This document shows, piece by piece, positions 13,701-26,345 of a DNA stretch of 64,000 bases. The stretch spans positions 20,812,723 through 20,876,722 of the forward strand of contig NC_134282.1 of NCBI RefSeq assembly GCF_949628215.1, in the 5' to 3' direction. Position 1 is the first letter of the stretch. Each line of letters opens with the position of its first letter. A program made the translations under genes and the position numbers. Under the pieces are notes generated by a model. The model ran no database searches and was not told the origin of the DNA. It saw only the letters and a program-made list of their open reading frames with translations. Source of the DNA: Phalacrocorax aristotelis (lineage: Eukaryota; Chordata; Aves; Suliformes; Phalacrocoracidae).

Positions 13701-13788
13701 CCGAGGTATTTCACAAGAGCAATTTCTCTCTTCAGTTACTTGGTATAACTGTATTAGCAAAGGATGAAGTAATGATTGTTAATGATGG
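7767..13788. other. Non-coding stretch, no supported gene
   Basis: No exon or recognisable repeat could be supported. The stretch begins with the LTR's downstream target duplication and ends with the upstream duplication of the next LTR. A (CTTG)n-like run occurs at about 11,680-11,697. An A/T-rich interval at about 12,110-12,350 and another at 13,540-13,680 are unremarkable. The ORFs are under about 100 codons and often overlap antisense. Confidence 0.6.
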
Positions 13789-14039
13789 TGTCCTGGTTTC
13801 AGCTAGGATAGAGTTAATTTTCTTCCTAGTGGCTGGGACAGGGCTGTGTTTTGGACTTAGTATGAGAATAATGTTGATAACACACTGATGTTTTAGTTGT
13901 TGCTAAGTAGTGCTTACACTTGTCAAGGACTCTTCAGCTTCTCATGCCCTGCCAGCAAGGAGCTGGGAGGGGGCACAGCTGGGACAGCTGACCCCAACTG
14001 GCCAAAGGAATATTCCATACCATTTGATGTCATGCTCAA

Positions 14040-14047
14040 TATATAAA
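14040..14047 (+). promoter_or_regulatory. TATA box of the plus-strand LTR
   Basis: TATATAAA lies in the conserved U3 region (GATGTCATGCTCAATATATAAACTGG) of the solo LTR. It is intact here, whereas the equivalent segment in the minus-strand copy is degraded, so this LTR could still have cryptic promoter activity. Confidence 0.7.
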
Positions 14048-14190
14048 CTGGGGGGCAGCAACAGCACCTCGGGAACTTGCTGGATACCAGTTGGTGGGTG
14101 GTGAGAAATTGCATCGTGTGCATTACTTACTTGGTATATTCTTTTACCGTTATTTATTATTATTATTATTTTCCCTTCCTTTTCTGTCCT

Positions 14191-14196
14191 ATTAAA
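14191..14196 (+). terminator. LTR polyadenylation signal (ATTAAA)
   Basis: ATTAAA followed by CTGTCTTTATCTCAACCC is the conserved R-region poly(A) signal of this LTR family. The same block is found, reverse-complemented, at 7310-7315 in the other copy. Confidence 0.7.
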
Positions 14197-14331
14197 CTGT
14201 CTTTATCTCAACCCACAAATTTTAATTTTGTTTTCCCCTGATCCTCTTCCCCATCCCAACCGGGGGTGGGAGGAGTGAGCGAAAGGCTGTGTGGTATTTA
14301 GCTGCCTGCTGGGTTAAACCACAACAGATGG

Positions 14332-17300
14332 GTAAATTGCTGTCCGACCTGGTGAATCCCACATATTTTTGTTACCTATTAAAATTTATCTGTTGAATAT
14401 TCCTCCACAGGGGACTAAGAGACAACTGGCCCTTCAGATCCACGTAACCAACCATCTTGTATCTACTATCAGCAGAGGTTGTGCTCTACTTAAAGTATAA
14501 CTTATTCCAAATGTTATTTCCAGATGATCCAGAGAGAAGTGCTTACAGATGCGCCTGAGCTGAGGAGAACAGCGAGGGAAAGGAGAAAGGGCATTTGTGT
14601 CCATCTCATCAGGAAGTTTTGTCACATTGCCAAAACCCCAAAACATTCACGTTGCCAAACCCAGTTTCTCTTGCCCTCTAAATCAGTTCAGTATGCTGTG
14701 CAGAAAAGCAGTCTGAACAGCAGTGTCCTTGAAGGAGCTCGCTTATTTTTAATTGAAGATAACGAACCAGATGTTCAGCGTATACTGGGAAACTCAAAAC
14801 GCATCCCTACTGCTGCAGGGCCAGACCTGCATGTGATGGAGTGGGACCACATGTTGCTGGGATGCTTTTCTCCCCGGAGCTGCTTGTGTCTCCCTCCCCT
14901 CCCTGCGTATTGTCCTCGGGCTGCAGTAGGGCTGGGTGTTTGTGCTCCAAACCTTTCCCTACCCTGTCCCCTACCGCGTCACTGCTGACCCTAATCCGCA
15001 CTGCGGTGACTCAGCCCTTCTGCAGGGCAGCTCCTCCTGCCTCCCTCCCTCTCCGTGCCTGACCTCGCGTACACTCAGATGCGCTTCACAGTTGCATTCT
15101 GTTTTATATGCTTATTTGGAGTCAGAAAAAGCGTAAGTGGAAAAATAGCTGCTGTAACAAGTTACCTGACTTGTCCTTTTCTGTGTGGCTTGGCAGCAAC
15201 CCCAACTTGCCAGAGCAGTGCTTAGCAGTCCCCAAGCCTCCCAAACTTTGGCATCCGGTCATCTTTCAACTGGAGCAGAACCCAGCCATTTACAGCGAGG
15301 AGGAACGGGTGCTTGTGGGAGACATTTGCATGTGGTAACTGTGCTCAATGGCTCTCAGTCCAAGTATTGAAAAATGCAAAACACCCTGGAAAAACTGCTG
15401 GCCTTTAATACTTAACTCTTTGGTGATCACGTAGCAAGCAGATAACAACTGTAGTAACTTGGTTAAAAGTACATTTGTTTCCCCTTTTACCGTTTACTTA
15501 AGAGAGCAATTAAATCTGACTTCCCAGCCTTGTTTAGAATATCTTTGTGGACTTCTTTTCTTGTCTGCGTAAGAGATATTGCTATTTACTTCACTCATGT
15601 TACTCTATTTCAGACTTAATATCCTTGAATTTATTGATTTACTATTTGAGTCATTATAAGGTAATGAATTTTCAGATTCTAGCAAGGATTAATCTATCAA
15701 GACACTGGTTCACAGACATGCTTTCAGTGAGACCTGCTGAATTAGCTTGCTGAATCACGTGTTGTATATGAGCATCATTTTCAGTGACATTTATCTCAGG
15801 TGGCAGCATCTCCTGTCTGCAATATGAAAGCGGTCCACAGACTTGTGTCACCGAGGAAGGGTGACAGAAAAGCTGCAAAGTGGCCCTAACAGCTTTACTC
15901 CTAATGTCTGACAAGAAGCTAGGCAATACCTGGGGGGAGGGGGTTGCCCAGGGTTGAGGCAGCGTTCCCACCACCTCGCTGGACAATGGTAGTGGGGAGA
16001 CCTGGAGCACAGAACTAAAACACTTGTCAGAATTTCAAGGCCAAAATAGCAATAGGAATTTTGGTACATAAAATCAATGCACAAACACATGTATAATAAA
16101 GTATATTCTAAAAATACATCATAAATTCCAATGTGCATACAGCATGTAGTTACCGTTAGCACCTTAGCCCTAGTCTTCTGCATGAAAAAAGCTCCTCTGT
16201 GAACTTCAGCTGATCTTTGGTCCTTCCTTTAGCAATCAAGTATATTGTTTAATTTTTTTGGACAGTACCCACATCACTGACAGGCACTTCATAAATATAG
16301 CTAAATCCACCCTGGCAGGATTCATCTCTAATTTTACAATGTGATTTTCTGTGTCAGACGACTGTATTTTTTTCCTAACTGTTTTAACAAAAGCATCCAA
16401 TATGATTCAGGTTTATCCTCTTAGCAATCATACGTGTTGTGCATTCAAAATAACCAACTCTGCCGTCTGGAGGGCTGTACAGTGCTCCTGAAGCAGCAGG
16501 TGAGATGCTTTAATCTGAGATTCCCATTACAGAGCTGGTGCAATCAGTCCATCTGACTTCTTAAGACCTATATGTGAGATTTTTTTTTTCCTCTGTGGCT
16601 AGGGGTGACTCACTGACTGCAACTTTGCCAAATTGCTCTGGAGAAGCAGCCTGCTTATCTGTGGTAATTGCTCTACTTCTGTTTCTCTTGCAGGGTGACT
16701 GATGGGCCAGTACCTGCCCAGCTTCACCTAAGCCTCGCTCTTAGGGCAGGTGGAGGTGCAGGCTGCTGTGCCCTCCCCACGGGATCATGCTGTGCCAGCC
16801 TTGGCACTGAAGAGCTGTTGGAAGCAACTTGTTGAAGAGGTGCTGCCATTTTGGCCAGTCTTTTGATGCTCATAGAGCCAAAGGTTTTACTGGGGTTTTT
16901 TACTGTGTTTTACTTTCCTCCCTGTGCATGCTCTCCTACTGCAAGCTTGGAAAGCAGAAACATTCAGAAACACCTGGAGCTGCTGGGTGAGAAGAAAATC
17001 ATATCAGTGATTGATTTGAATGGGAATCACAGAGTTGTTGACGGGAAGACAAGGCTATGGTACATCATGTCTAACGAGCCTGTTTACCTTCTGTAGTTCT
17101 TTCAGAATGTTTCTTCCCCCCCCCTTTTTTTTTTTGTACATGGAAAATCTGGGGGTGGTTCTTTCCTTTCTGCTTGTAATCTCTGGGTTTAGTTAAACCC
17201 ACAAAAATGCTGAGAGAAATTGCTTAATCCTGCTGACGTCTGTCATCATCTTTCAGCTCAATATAAATTTTTGTAAGATTTTGAGGAAACCGTCATTTAA

Positions 17301-18260
17301 AGTGTTTTTTTAGGCCTTGACAGAAGGTGGTATCTGTATGTCTTATGGAAAGTTCTTTTTAATAAGTACAACTAATATATTGCAAAGCCAGTGATCTGCA
17401 CATTCATTTTTTAAGGGTACGTTGAGGAAATATCCTAGGCAGTTGGGCTGAGCACTCTCCACGTGCTAAACTTAAGCTAGCACAGGTTTCACCACACATG
17501 ACTACTAAGAGTATGTATCTGTGAGGGTTTTGCTTTCTGCTGTGTTATGCTTTCATATATCAAAGATCTCACTCAGTGCAAAGCTCAGCTTCTAGGCTTT
17601 ATGGCATTGCTGCAGCCTTGTTCAAAAGAGATGTTTACTATGTTCTCCCTTTTTCCTTCACCTTTCTTTGAAAATACATGTGTTCTGAATGGTTACAGGT
17701 TTGACAGTTACCTGTCCATGTATTTTGCAGGACAAGATCTGTAGCAGAACAAAATAGATTTATGGGTGTATATAGGCTCTGGCTTCCCAGAGGAGTTATT
17801 GGCAAGATCCCTTTTTTGGCCAAAATGTCCATGACTCAGTATCCATCACTGATCTCTGGAAGTCATCATTGTACCTGTCAAATTGTCATGTTTTTCCTAT
17901 CTTACAAGTTTCCTAAACTGCTATTGTTTAAAAAAAACCCTTTTAATTAGGTCTTTCTTACAAGTCTATTAATGTATTTATATGGCCACCTGCACTATCT
18001 GAATAAGAACCATGTCTCCTTCCCTTTACCTTCCATCTTTCCAAATGATATGCTTATAACTGTGGCAGGTATTTGTGTTCAAGTCACCACCTAATCTAGA
18101 AAAATGAGATCTTCTTGTACATCGCACCTCTGTCCTTACGGCTGTATTTCAGACTAATAGCTAACACTGAACTGAACTTGCTGTTGAACTGTCTATCTAG
18201 CAGCCTGAAAATATCTGGTCTCTTGTGACTGAATTAAATAAGCAGCAAAACTCAGTAAAT
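14332..18260. other. Non-coding stretch, weak exon-like ORFs only
   Basis: No gene is supported. A 154-codon ORF (14,524-14,988) starts just after a TTATTTCCAG acceptor-like site but has no recognisable domain and turns into a C/T-rich low-complexity tail. Another ORF (16,851-17,096) ends in a more protein-like segment (see findings). A C-run/T-run lies at about 17,117-17,136. I treat the rest as intron or intergenic DNA. Confidence 0.55.
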
Positions 18261-18280
18261 TTGTTGTTGTTGTTGTTGTT
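18261..18280. repeat. (TTG)n microsatellite
   Basis: About seven perfect TTG units followed by AACAAG. A simple-sequence repeat in non-coding DNA. Confidence 0.85.
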
Positions 18281-21200
18281 AACAAGTTTTATCACAAATT
18301 CGGACAATCTCCTGAATCTCTGATGTTCTGAATGTGGTCACAAACCTTCCTGGGTTAGCGCTAAATACCCACGTGCTTGTATGACAGGTTTCCCAGGCTT
18401 TTTCTCAGTTGAAGCTGTAATGATAATAGGGCAACATAGTATAGTGTATCAGGCTGGGAAGACACCTCTTGAATGGAAAGCCTGTGTCTCTTGGTAGCAT
18501 CAGATGCTGCACAGAAGATTGCTTAAGTTGAGCTGGTTGGGAGGTTTTCCTCACCACTTCCTGAAAGAAAGATGTGGTTTCAGTAAAGGGTAGTGTTTCT
18601 TTTTTAAAAAGAAAGGCCAACATTTGATCTGGGGGAGTGGGGAATTCAGCTCTCCGTCAAGGAAAACAGGAGGAGACATTTCCTCTGGGAAATGTTGATG
18701 AAGTGCTGATACTTGTCTGCTTTTACAACGGTGGCTCTGTGCCAGCATTCTGGCTAAACCACAGTAGCTTAACACTGTCCTGCGACTATAACTCACTGTG
18801 GGGTAGGTGCTCTGTCAGGATTTCATCACACACGTGCAGCAAGGGGCATGGGACCTCTGAACCCAGTTTCACAGCTGCTCATCTGAGCATGTTCCTGTTG
18901 TTTGATTCCTCACAAGAAATATTTGACCCAAGAATGCTCTGAGTTCCCACGCTTCAAGGGAGGTTGCAAAAATGTGACCTTTTGTGTCCAGTTTAGGACA
19001 AAGCCAAATGGAGTTTCAAATGGGAGAAAACAGTGACTCTTGAACTGACATCCATGGCCTACCTTAAGGTCTGGTAAGCCAGGCTTGATAGTACAGTTAC
19101 ACAGTGGCCCTAGAGATGTTCACAGGTTGAGCCAAAATATTTTGGAAGGACTGCAATAGAAATGGCCAGGGCAGATTGTTCTTCTGTCATCAGCTCTGGC
19201 TTAAAGAAGCTCTGTTATTTTAAATGAAGAGCGAACAAATGCATTTGAAAGAGACAGCATTTCAATATATTGGTTAAGGACAACAGCAACAGCTCTGACT
19301 TCACCTTGTGCAGAGTGTTTCCACCTTGTAGAGCACAACAGCAATAAGCTGTAGTTAATCAGCATCTGTGTGCACACCCCTGTGAAAATGGTCTTGCCTG
19401 GGACTCTCAGCTGGTTGCAGTCCCCAGTCGAGGCTGAAAGCGTCTCCTCTGCATTGTGGGGCTGCAATACAGGATTAGGCAATAGGAGCATGGGGGAAGT
19501 GAGAAGCAGGTGGTGAACTTGGGTTGAAATTGTGTAAGAACCAGAACATCGCTGGCTTGCTTGGAAACGTGATGTACCCACCATGTTCTGCGTGTCACAG
19601 GGCTGCTGCCGAGCAGTAGGTAAAGTTGAGCTTTTTTGTCCAATGCTAAAAGAGTAATAAATGACCCATCATTTTTTTCCTTCAATTCTTCTTGGCTGTT
19701 ATGCTGTTGGCTATGGGCATTGCGAGGATTCACTGGGGTCTTTGCAGCACTGAGGTATTCCAAAATGACTGCAGATGATTCTCCCTACAGCTCAGAGGAG
19801 CTGCGTAACAGCATAAAGTTGGATTATTTTGCCTTAGTAAGAATCATACACCTGGGTTATAACAGATAAACCAAACTTGATCCAGTGGGCAAACAGAAGG
19901 CTCTCAGCATCACCCCACTCACGCCCCTTCTGGAGGTTTGAATAGAAATGAAGTGCTGAATTGAATTGCCCTTTTGCACAGCAAATAAACTGGTTTTCTG
20001 TATGGAGGAGTAACATAAAGCTGAAGCCCTTCTGATTTCTCCTGAAAATTCCTTAGGAAGAACAGTTGGAGCCAGCTCTCAAAACTAACTTCACTGAGAG
20101 CATCTTATCAAATTATGCGATAGATGAGGAACACGTGTCCCTTTTGCCTGTTTTATTTTGCCCTACTTCAGCTCCTTTCTTTAACAAAGCCTGTCTTTTG
20201 CAGTATGTCTTAGCTTGTTGTAAGGACTCCTTCTCATATATACATTGTTTCCACCCTAGTTAAGTGTGGAGAGAAAATATTGCTCAACACAGCCTAAAAA
20301 AATTATCATAAGAAAATACTCATCTGGTTCATTTTTGATCGATTCGGGTTTTTTCTTTTATCTTTTTTTTTTTTTTTTTAATTAACTGAGTTAAAGTAGT
20401 CCCGATTTGTACAACCTGCTGTGAAAAAAATGCAGCCAGCGTTCAATGTGATAGTTTGGAAACACCCACTGCAAGGCTGATGGCAGTGATGGTAAAATCC
20501 TGGCATAAGCCAACACCAACTTACTATTGGTATTTGTAGAGGGAGTGCTTCTCACTTGGCTAGGCTGTAAGAATTAGCTCGCCCGCTCCTTCCCAGCAAT
20601 GTCTGTCTCAGGCCAGCTGTACGGCCAGAATGCTGCGTGGCAGAAGCTAAGGCAAAAGGTAGCTTTGGGGGCTCTGGTGTCCATGGCTGAGAACAAAACA
20701 CCATGACAAGATGAATCCACTGAGTTATCTACTCTGGGAACAACGTGCACCGTCACCAGCTTCTGAAAATCGTGTAGCTCTTCATTTCCCGGGACAATCC
20801 CTCTGAGCAGTTCGTTTGCCCTGACAGGAAGCACTCACTGTAAATGTAGGCAGGAGATCAATTGCTTGTATTTCTAATCAGCCAGGACAGAGGGATGACT
20901 TGGACAACCAGCCCATGGTCCCTGGCGTCTGGGTGCATGGGCAGCATAGCAGTGAAGGAGATCATCTCGCTGTTTGGGGACAGATGCTACAGCTTGGTGA
21001 GGCCATTAGTACATTAGTCCCTGTGGCATCTTCTCTGCCTCCTGGCAGGCTGTCTTTACCTGGTGTTGAGAAATGAGCAGCTGTACCCATGCAACCCTTC
21101 TGACAATCAGATAAAGAACTGAAACACAGGGCTGCTGGCATCAGTTTTTGGTGGGGTCCAGCTGCACTTCTGAGGGCAAGTGTCCATCTTCGGGGCCTGA

Positions 21201-24200
21201 GCAGCTGATTTCAAACTGGGCTCAACCAAAGCTGTGCTCCCGCTAAGAAAGCATGGATAAACTTCAAGGCTTTGTGCACCAAGGAGGTCTTTAACAGGAA
21301 GGAGATGATGAGAAAAATAAAACTCAGGCTTTCAGACCAGACGAAAAAATCCCACTGTGATCCAAGAGCCAGGGTTAGCTGAACCTGCACACTCAATAGG
21401 AGGGAGGAGGAATCATTTCCTCAGGCCTCCTTTTGTGCCTGTTAGATAATTAATGCCTCTCTAGATCTATATGACTAGTTTAAGCTTGAGCACCTGGAAA
21501 GCTCTGGATTGCATTTAGGCCAAAGAAAACATGTTTTTGCTGCTAAAAGCACTCTCATTTTATCTCGCCAGCCATGCTGTTCGCAAAAGCGAATTTGGGC
21601 TCTTTTCTCTGTCCTTCTCACATGCCACTGTTTAGTTGGCCAAAGGTTATGGAAAGTTTCGGGAGAACACCTGACCTCACTGGAGAGAAATGTCCCATTC
21701 TGGGGATGGAAGGTTAAAAAGTCTCATTTAGCTTTTTGCAGTTTGCATCATTTTCCGGAACGGCAACACCCCTGAGAGAGCATCGACGCACAACTCCAGG
21801 TGGCTGCAGGTTACTCCACTGGACCTGACTGCTGGGGTCATCAGGACCTGATGCTGGGAATCCCCAGCAAAGTTTCTGAGCTGACAGTAAGCAAGGCAGG
21901 TGCCACGGTGGGGAGAGAACCACTCTGTTACAAGGTGACAGGAAGGAAATCTCAAGCTGCTGCCAATAGCACAAGGGCAGAAATGTACTTTTTCATGATG
22001 AACTGAAGTAAGGGTGGGGCCGAGAATGAGTCTATCCTTTTCTTTTCCAGTATTACTTCATAGAGCACTTGTAAAAGATATGGCTCTCCACAGAGTTTGT
22101 TTTTGCTTAACTTGAGGAATTGGTAATTTCTTTGTACAAGAGCTCATGGAAAGATGCCCCTGATCCAAGGGGCCACTGCTTAATAGAAGGATGTCCTCTC
22201 TGCTTATTGGTCTCTTTAAACCTGTTCTAGCAAGTCAGCAAGAAGGTGTCTTACAAGCAAGTGAAGGCTGTTGGATGTTGTGCCGCTGTCAGCGCCCAGC
22301 TTTGAGTAGTTCTGCACTCGTCAATCACTGGGATGCTAATAATAGAGCCAGTGCTCTACTGGCAGAGTCTTCCTAGAGTCTCCCTAGAGTACCCCAGCTA
22401 ACCTTCCAGCATTTTATGTAAGGTGAATCATTATCTTGGCTTTTGGGGATTGATTTGGAGTTTTTGGGTTTGATTCTTTTTTTCAGTGCGTTAATATGTT
22501 ATATAATGAACTGGTGAATTACCAATAGAATAAGAAAATAATAGTTTGGTGAATTAACCCTTTCAAACTCGGGTGTCTGAAATTAGATATACATTGTGGC
22601 AATTTGTTTTCCAAATGCTTTGGAATGAATGCCAGCCCCATTATTCTTTAGCCTTTCTGTCTGTGACTAGCTCTCACCATCCAAATCCAAAAGCTGTAGC
22701 TCAAGACTGACCTGGAGCGGTGGGGTGAGGCAGGCAGAGGTGGCTGAGCCACCCCAGCAGCCAGGCTGGAGACAGGGAGGAAGATCCTGCAGGGCACACC
22801 ATGGTCCATGCTGGAAGGGAAGAAAACTGAAGCCTCTCCACGACAAACACCATCTCGGGCAGCCTGTGCGCAGGAGCGATGACATCTCTCCACAGTGACC
22901 TTGGGAGCTGGATGTAGTGGCAAGGGAGGTGAGAGGTTGGAGCAAAAACTGCTAATGCACTGCGAATGGGAGAGGGCTGTGGAAACAACCTGTTATGAGT
23001 AGATTTTACTTGGTTTGAAGAAAGTATTCCCATTCTGTCTGTGTTTCTGGTAACAGCTGAGCCATCCGCAGGCTCTGCTGCAGGTTTTGTTTACCAGCAT
23101 CCTCCCCTCACCTGTCTACTCTTGCCTGTGTTTATGGCAGGAGAGAGAGATGTTAAGGAGAGATCCAGCTTTTAAAAGACATATGTCTCCAGGTCTCTTA
23201 CTCCCATGCCTCTGATGGGAATATTTTCTAGGCTTTTCAGGGGTACATCTGTTTTAGATAGCCCCTGCCACCCTAGCTGTTAATTTAGCAAGCTAAATAG
23301 AGCTGCTTACTTCCCTCAGCCCCTGGAAAGCTGGCACAGAGGGCTTTTGGTGCGGCTCTGGGTCTGGGAAGAAGCTATCTTTCTTTTGATTGTTGTTTTC
23401 TCCTGCAGTATTTCAGCTGGGAACAGACTTGACCTGATATCCTAAACAGAGAGGTCCTGTGGTTTTTCTGCGTGGTTGATGCTGTGAATCTGCACGGCAT
23501 CCCTAGGGGGACTGGGCAGGAGCTGCCATGGCAGTCAGAAGAGAGAAACCCGTATTTCCCCACCTGTTCTGAAGACGGAGCTAATTACAGGAAAGGGCAA
23601 GGTACCGGTGGGAAGCGTGCTGTGCTGCTGCACCCCAGCTAGCCCCAACCCGCTGGCGCGGGCAAGGCTTCCCAGGCAGGAGCCCAGCGTCACCCTCAGG
23701 TCTGCTCCCCAGCGGAGCACTCGCAGCTCCCTGGTGACCAGCTGGGAGAGGCTCAGGGAACGCCTATTCGGCAGCCCTGGACCGCGAGCAGGGCCTGTGT
23801 CTCAGGAACAGCTGTAACACAAACTTATTGCAGGGCTTAGGAGTGCTTGCCATGGCTCATGCTCCCTGCTGTGCCTGCTGCTGTCAAAGAGGAATAAAGA
23901 GAGACGGTTCCTGTCCCCCAGACAGTGAACCTTTATAATTTGGGGGGCTTTTATGTGATTAATGGAACTGTTCCTACATTTATTGCTCCAAGGTCAAACC
24001 ATTTGTTTTCATGGGGTATGCTAATATAATTTATTTTTTATTCTTTCTCAGCTAGCCTCTTTAAAAAAAAAAAATTCTTAGGGGTTTGTTTGGGAAAGCA
24101 TTGCAGATATACTTCCACATGACATATTTATGCATACCATCACTGATCTGAATTCAGCCTGGCTCTACAGTAATAACTGGTAGGTTGTAATGTTTATAAA

Positions 24201-26229
24201 CATTGCTTTGAGATTTAAATTTAAGAGACAGGCCTAGGAAATAGATCTTGTTACAACATACTGTAACCAAATAGGGTCCCAATAACGAGAAATAAAGAAA
24301 ACAAATTTTATATCTGGGCATTAGCATTCTTCCAGATGTTGGGTACCATCTGCCAGGGTGTTTTAGCTCTAAAGTAAGCTGCATTTATAACACCAATAAA
24401 CCTGGTGATTTCTTCCTTTCTTTCTCCCCTGCCCACACTTTTGCAAGGGAAGGATATACGCGATAGTAACTCAGCATGAAAAATTTCTGTTGGTGTACAA
24501 TGGAGAAGAGCACAGCGCGTTCAGGGGAACTTGGCTCCATAAGTAGGACAAAGATGAGAGCTGTGAGGACTAAGAAGTTGGAGACTCTCCAGCAGTAACC
24601 GTGGTTCCAGCTTCCCATTGCAGGTGCCATGGGGAGGTGAAGCTGCAGCCAGGGAGGAAGGTGTGTCTCCATTGGCACTCCTGCCTCCAGGCTACCCCAT
24701 CCATCAGTGCTCCTGGGGAGGACATTTGTAGGTGAGGAGATTCATATTTGGTATGCTCCTGGTTTATCCTGACAAAGCTGATAGCTTTTATTATTGTTTT
24801 GAAGAGATCCATACAGGTGTTAACATGTATTGACTTATGTGCACTTCACACGTACTACTTAGACAGATGCTCGAGGTCTCGATTCTGACCTTATTGCTAT
24901 GTGCTTATTAAACCAACAGGATATTTAGATTTCCTAGAACTCAGGTTTTTACTGAAAAACAGTTGGTATTTACTGAAATATTAAAAAGTCTTATCTAGTT
25001 TTGTTTTCACTCTGAATCCCAGGGATTCCACACAAAGATGAGGTTTATTAGAGGCTTGAACGCTCAGTTGTGTGCATTATTTCCATTGGATTGGGAGCAG
25101 ATTGAAAACTGGAGGACTGGACATTCACATGGTCCAAGAAATGAAAGGTACAACTAGCTCTGGGGCTTTTTTTTCCCCTCTGAGCTATGCTGACAGCAGC
25201 CATAACATTAAGGCTGAGAAGTTTATTTACTATATAAAGGCCATATTTTCCCTCTTATCCCAGCTTTTCTTGGCTTGTATTGCTTGGCAGTATCCCCTTA
25301 ACCACTAACACCCAGAGGCGTGGTATTAAAATGGGATGAAAAATGAAGATGCAGAAGAATATTGGAGATTTAAGTGGGTATGGTTCTAAGAAAACCAGTG
25401 GAAAACATGTTTACTCCAAGCATCTGTAGCACCTAATTGAAGCAGTGATAGTTTCTGTAAGAACACAGGGAATGCTATTCTGCTTTCTCTTTGGCTTTGA
25501 ATTCCACTTTGAATCAATGTGACAAAATCCATGGAATTATTTTTTCACAGCTGCAATGGAAACTCTCTGCCAATAGACAAGGATGTGTTAATCGGGGTGA
25601 AAAAGCTGACATTCAGTCCAGCTTTGTTGCTTTCTGGAGTCTTTGTTAGGAACTGTTGCTTCCTCCTAATTTATTGAAATCTGGTACACAGTAAACACTA
25701 TTATTTTTTAACTATTAATGTTGCTATAAATTTGAATGGCTAGAAAAGGGTGACAGATTGTGATCAAAAGGGAGCCGATCTACAGCTGTGTATGAAATCA
25801 TTGCTGATACTAAGTGTGACAGAGAATGAAACGTGTATTCATGCACCCATAAAGGATGATTTAGTGCTCCTGGGCCTGCAGTATTGGCATCACCAAATGA
25901 ATTCCTGTGAATCTAATTTAGAAGAACATAAAAGATCCAGTATCACCTTTAGGGCATCTGCAAATGCTGCTGGTTGGTAGTTTGCTGTTTATCCATATTA
26001 GTCTTCCCAGGCATCTCTAATTTGAAGGCTGAGTTCCCCTCCAGTGGACTTCTTGGGACCAGGGGGACATGCAGCCCTGCCGGGAAGGGGGGCTGGCCGC
26101 TGACTGCCGGCGACGGCTCCTGGCGCAGAGGTTTCCCCTTGGAAAAGGCAGTGGGGTGTGAGAAGGCCCTTTGCGGGGGGGCTGTCAGAGCGCTGTGCGC
26201 TGCTCCCTGGGCACACCTCGCTGGTGGTG
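18281..26229. other. Non-coding stretch, no supported gene
   Basis: No exon with acceptor, open frame and donor could be supported. A long T-run lies at about 20,361-20,379 and an A-run at about 24,061-24,074. The AT-rich interval at 23,930-24,055 (TTATGTGATTAATGG, GGTATGCTAATATAATTTA) has some conserved-element character. The GC-rich part at about 23,590-23,815 gives a 69-codon ORF by stop depletion only. A 76-codon ORF at 25,750-25,980 is likewise unassigned. Confidence 0.55.
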
Positions 26230-26345
26230 TGCATGTAATGGAGTTTTAATTAAATGCAGCTAAGCCCTGGTCAGCAGTTTTAGCTCGTTATGGTCCATTA
26301 TTGGTCTCATGGTTCTCCTGTGCTATTCCAAAGTAAATAAATAAA
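26230..26345. other. Possible conserved non-coding element
   Basis: A short, complex AT-rich block with TTTTAATTAAATGCAGC, GCTCGTTATGGTCCATTATTGG and an AAATAAATAAAAGG run. It contrasts with the G/C-rich sequence immediately to its left. The density of TAATTA/ATTA and CCATTATTGG-like words is typical of enhancers, but this is sequence impression only. Confidence 0.2.

Larger units (their letters stand above)
13789..14326 (+). mobile_element. Solo LTR of an avian ERVL-like endogenous retrovirus, plus strand
   Basis: A complete LTR starting TGTCCTGGTTTCAGCTAGG and ending GGGTTAAACCACAACA, bounded by a perfect 5-bp target duplication GATGG (13,784-13,788 and 14,327-14,331). Promoter parts are visible: a TATATAAA box at 14,040-14,047, an ATTAAA poly(A) signal at 14,191-14,196, and the family's TTATCTCAACCCACAAAT motif just after it. 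An (ATT)n tract sits at about 14,148-14,171. It belongs to the same family as the 7.2-7.8 kb copy but lies in the opposite orientation with a different target duplication, so the two are independent insertions. There is no internal viral coding sequence. Confidence 0.95.

Noticed and set aside
7173..14326. Two LTRs as the ends of one provirus
   Set aside because: They are in opposite orientation, have different target duplications (CTGTG, GATGG), and there is no gag/pol/env-like sequence between them.
14524..14988. 154-codon ORF after an acceptor-like TTATTTCCAG
   Set aside because: No known domain, a low-complexity Cys/Pro/Leu tail, and no clear donor; probably chance.
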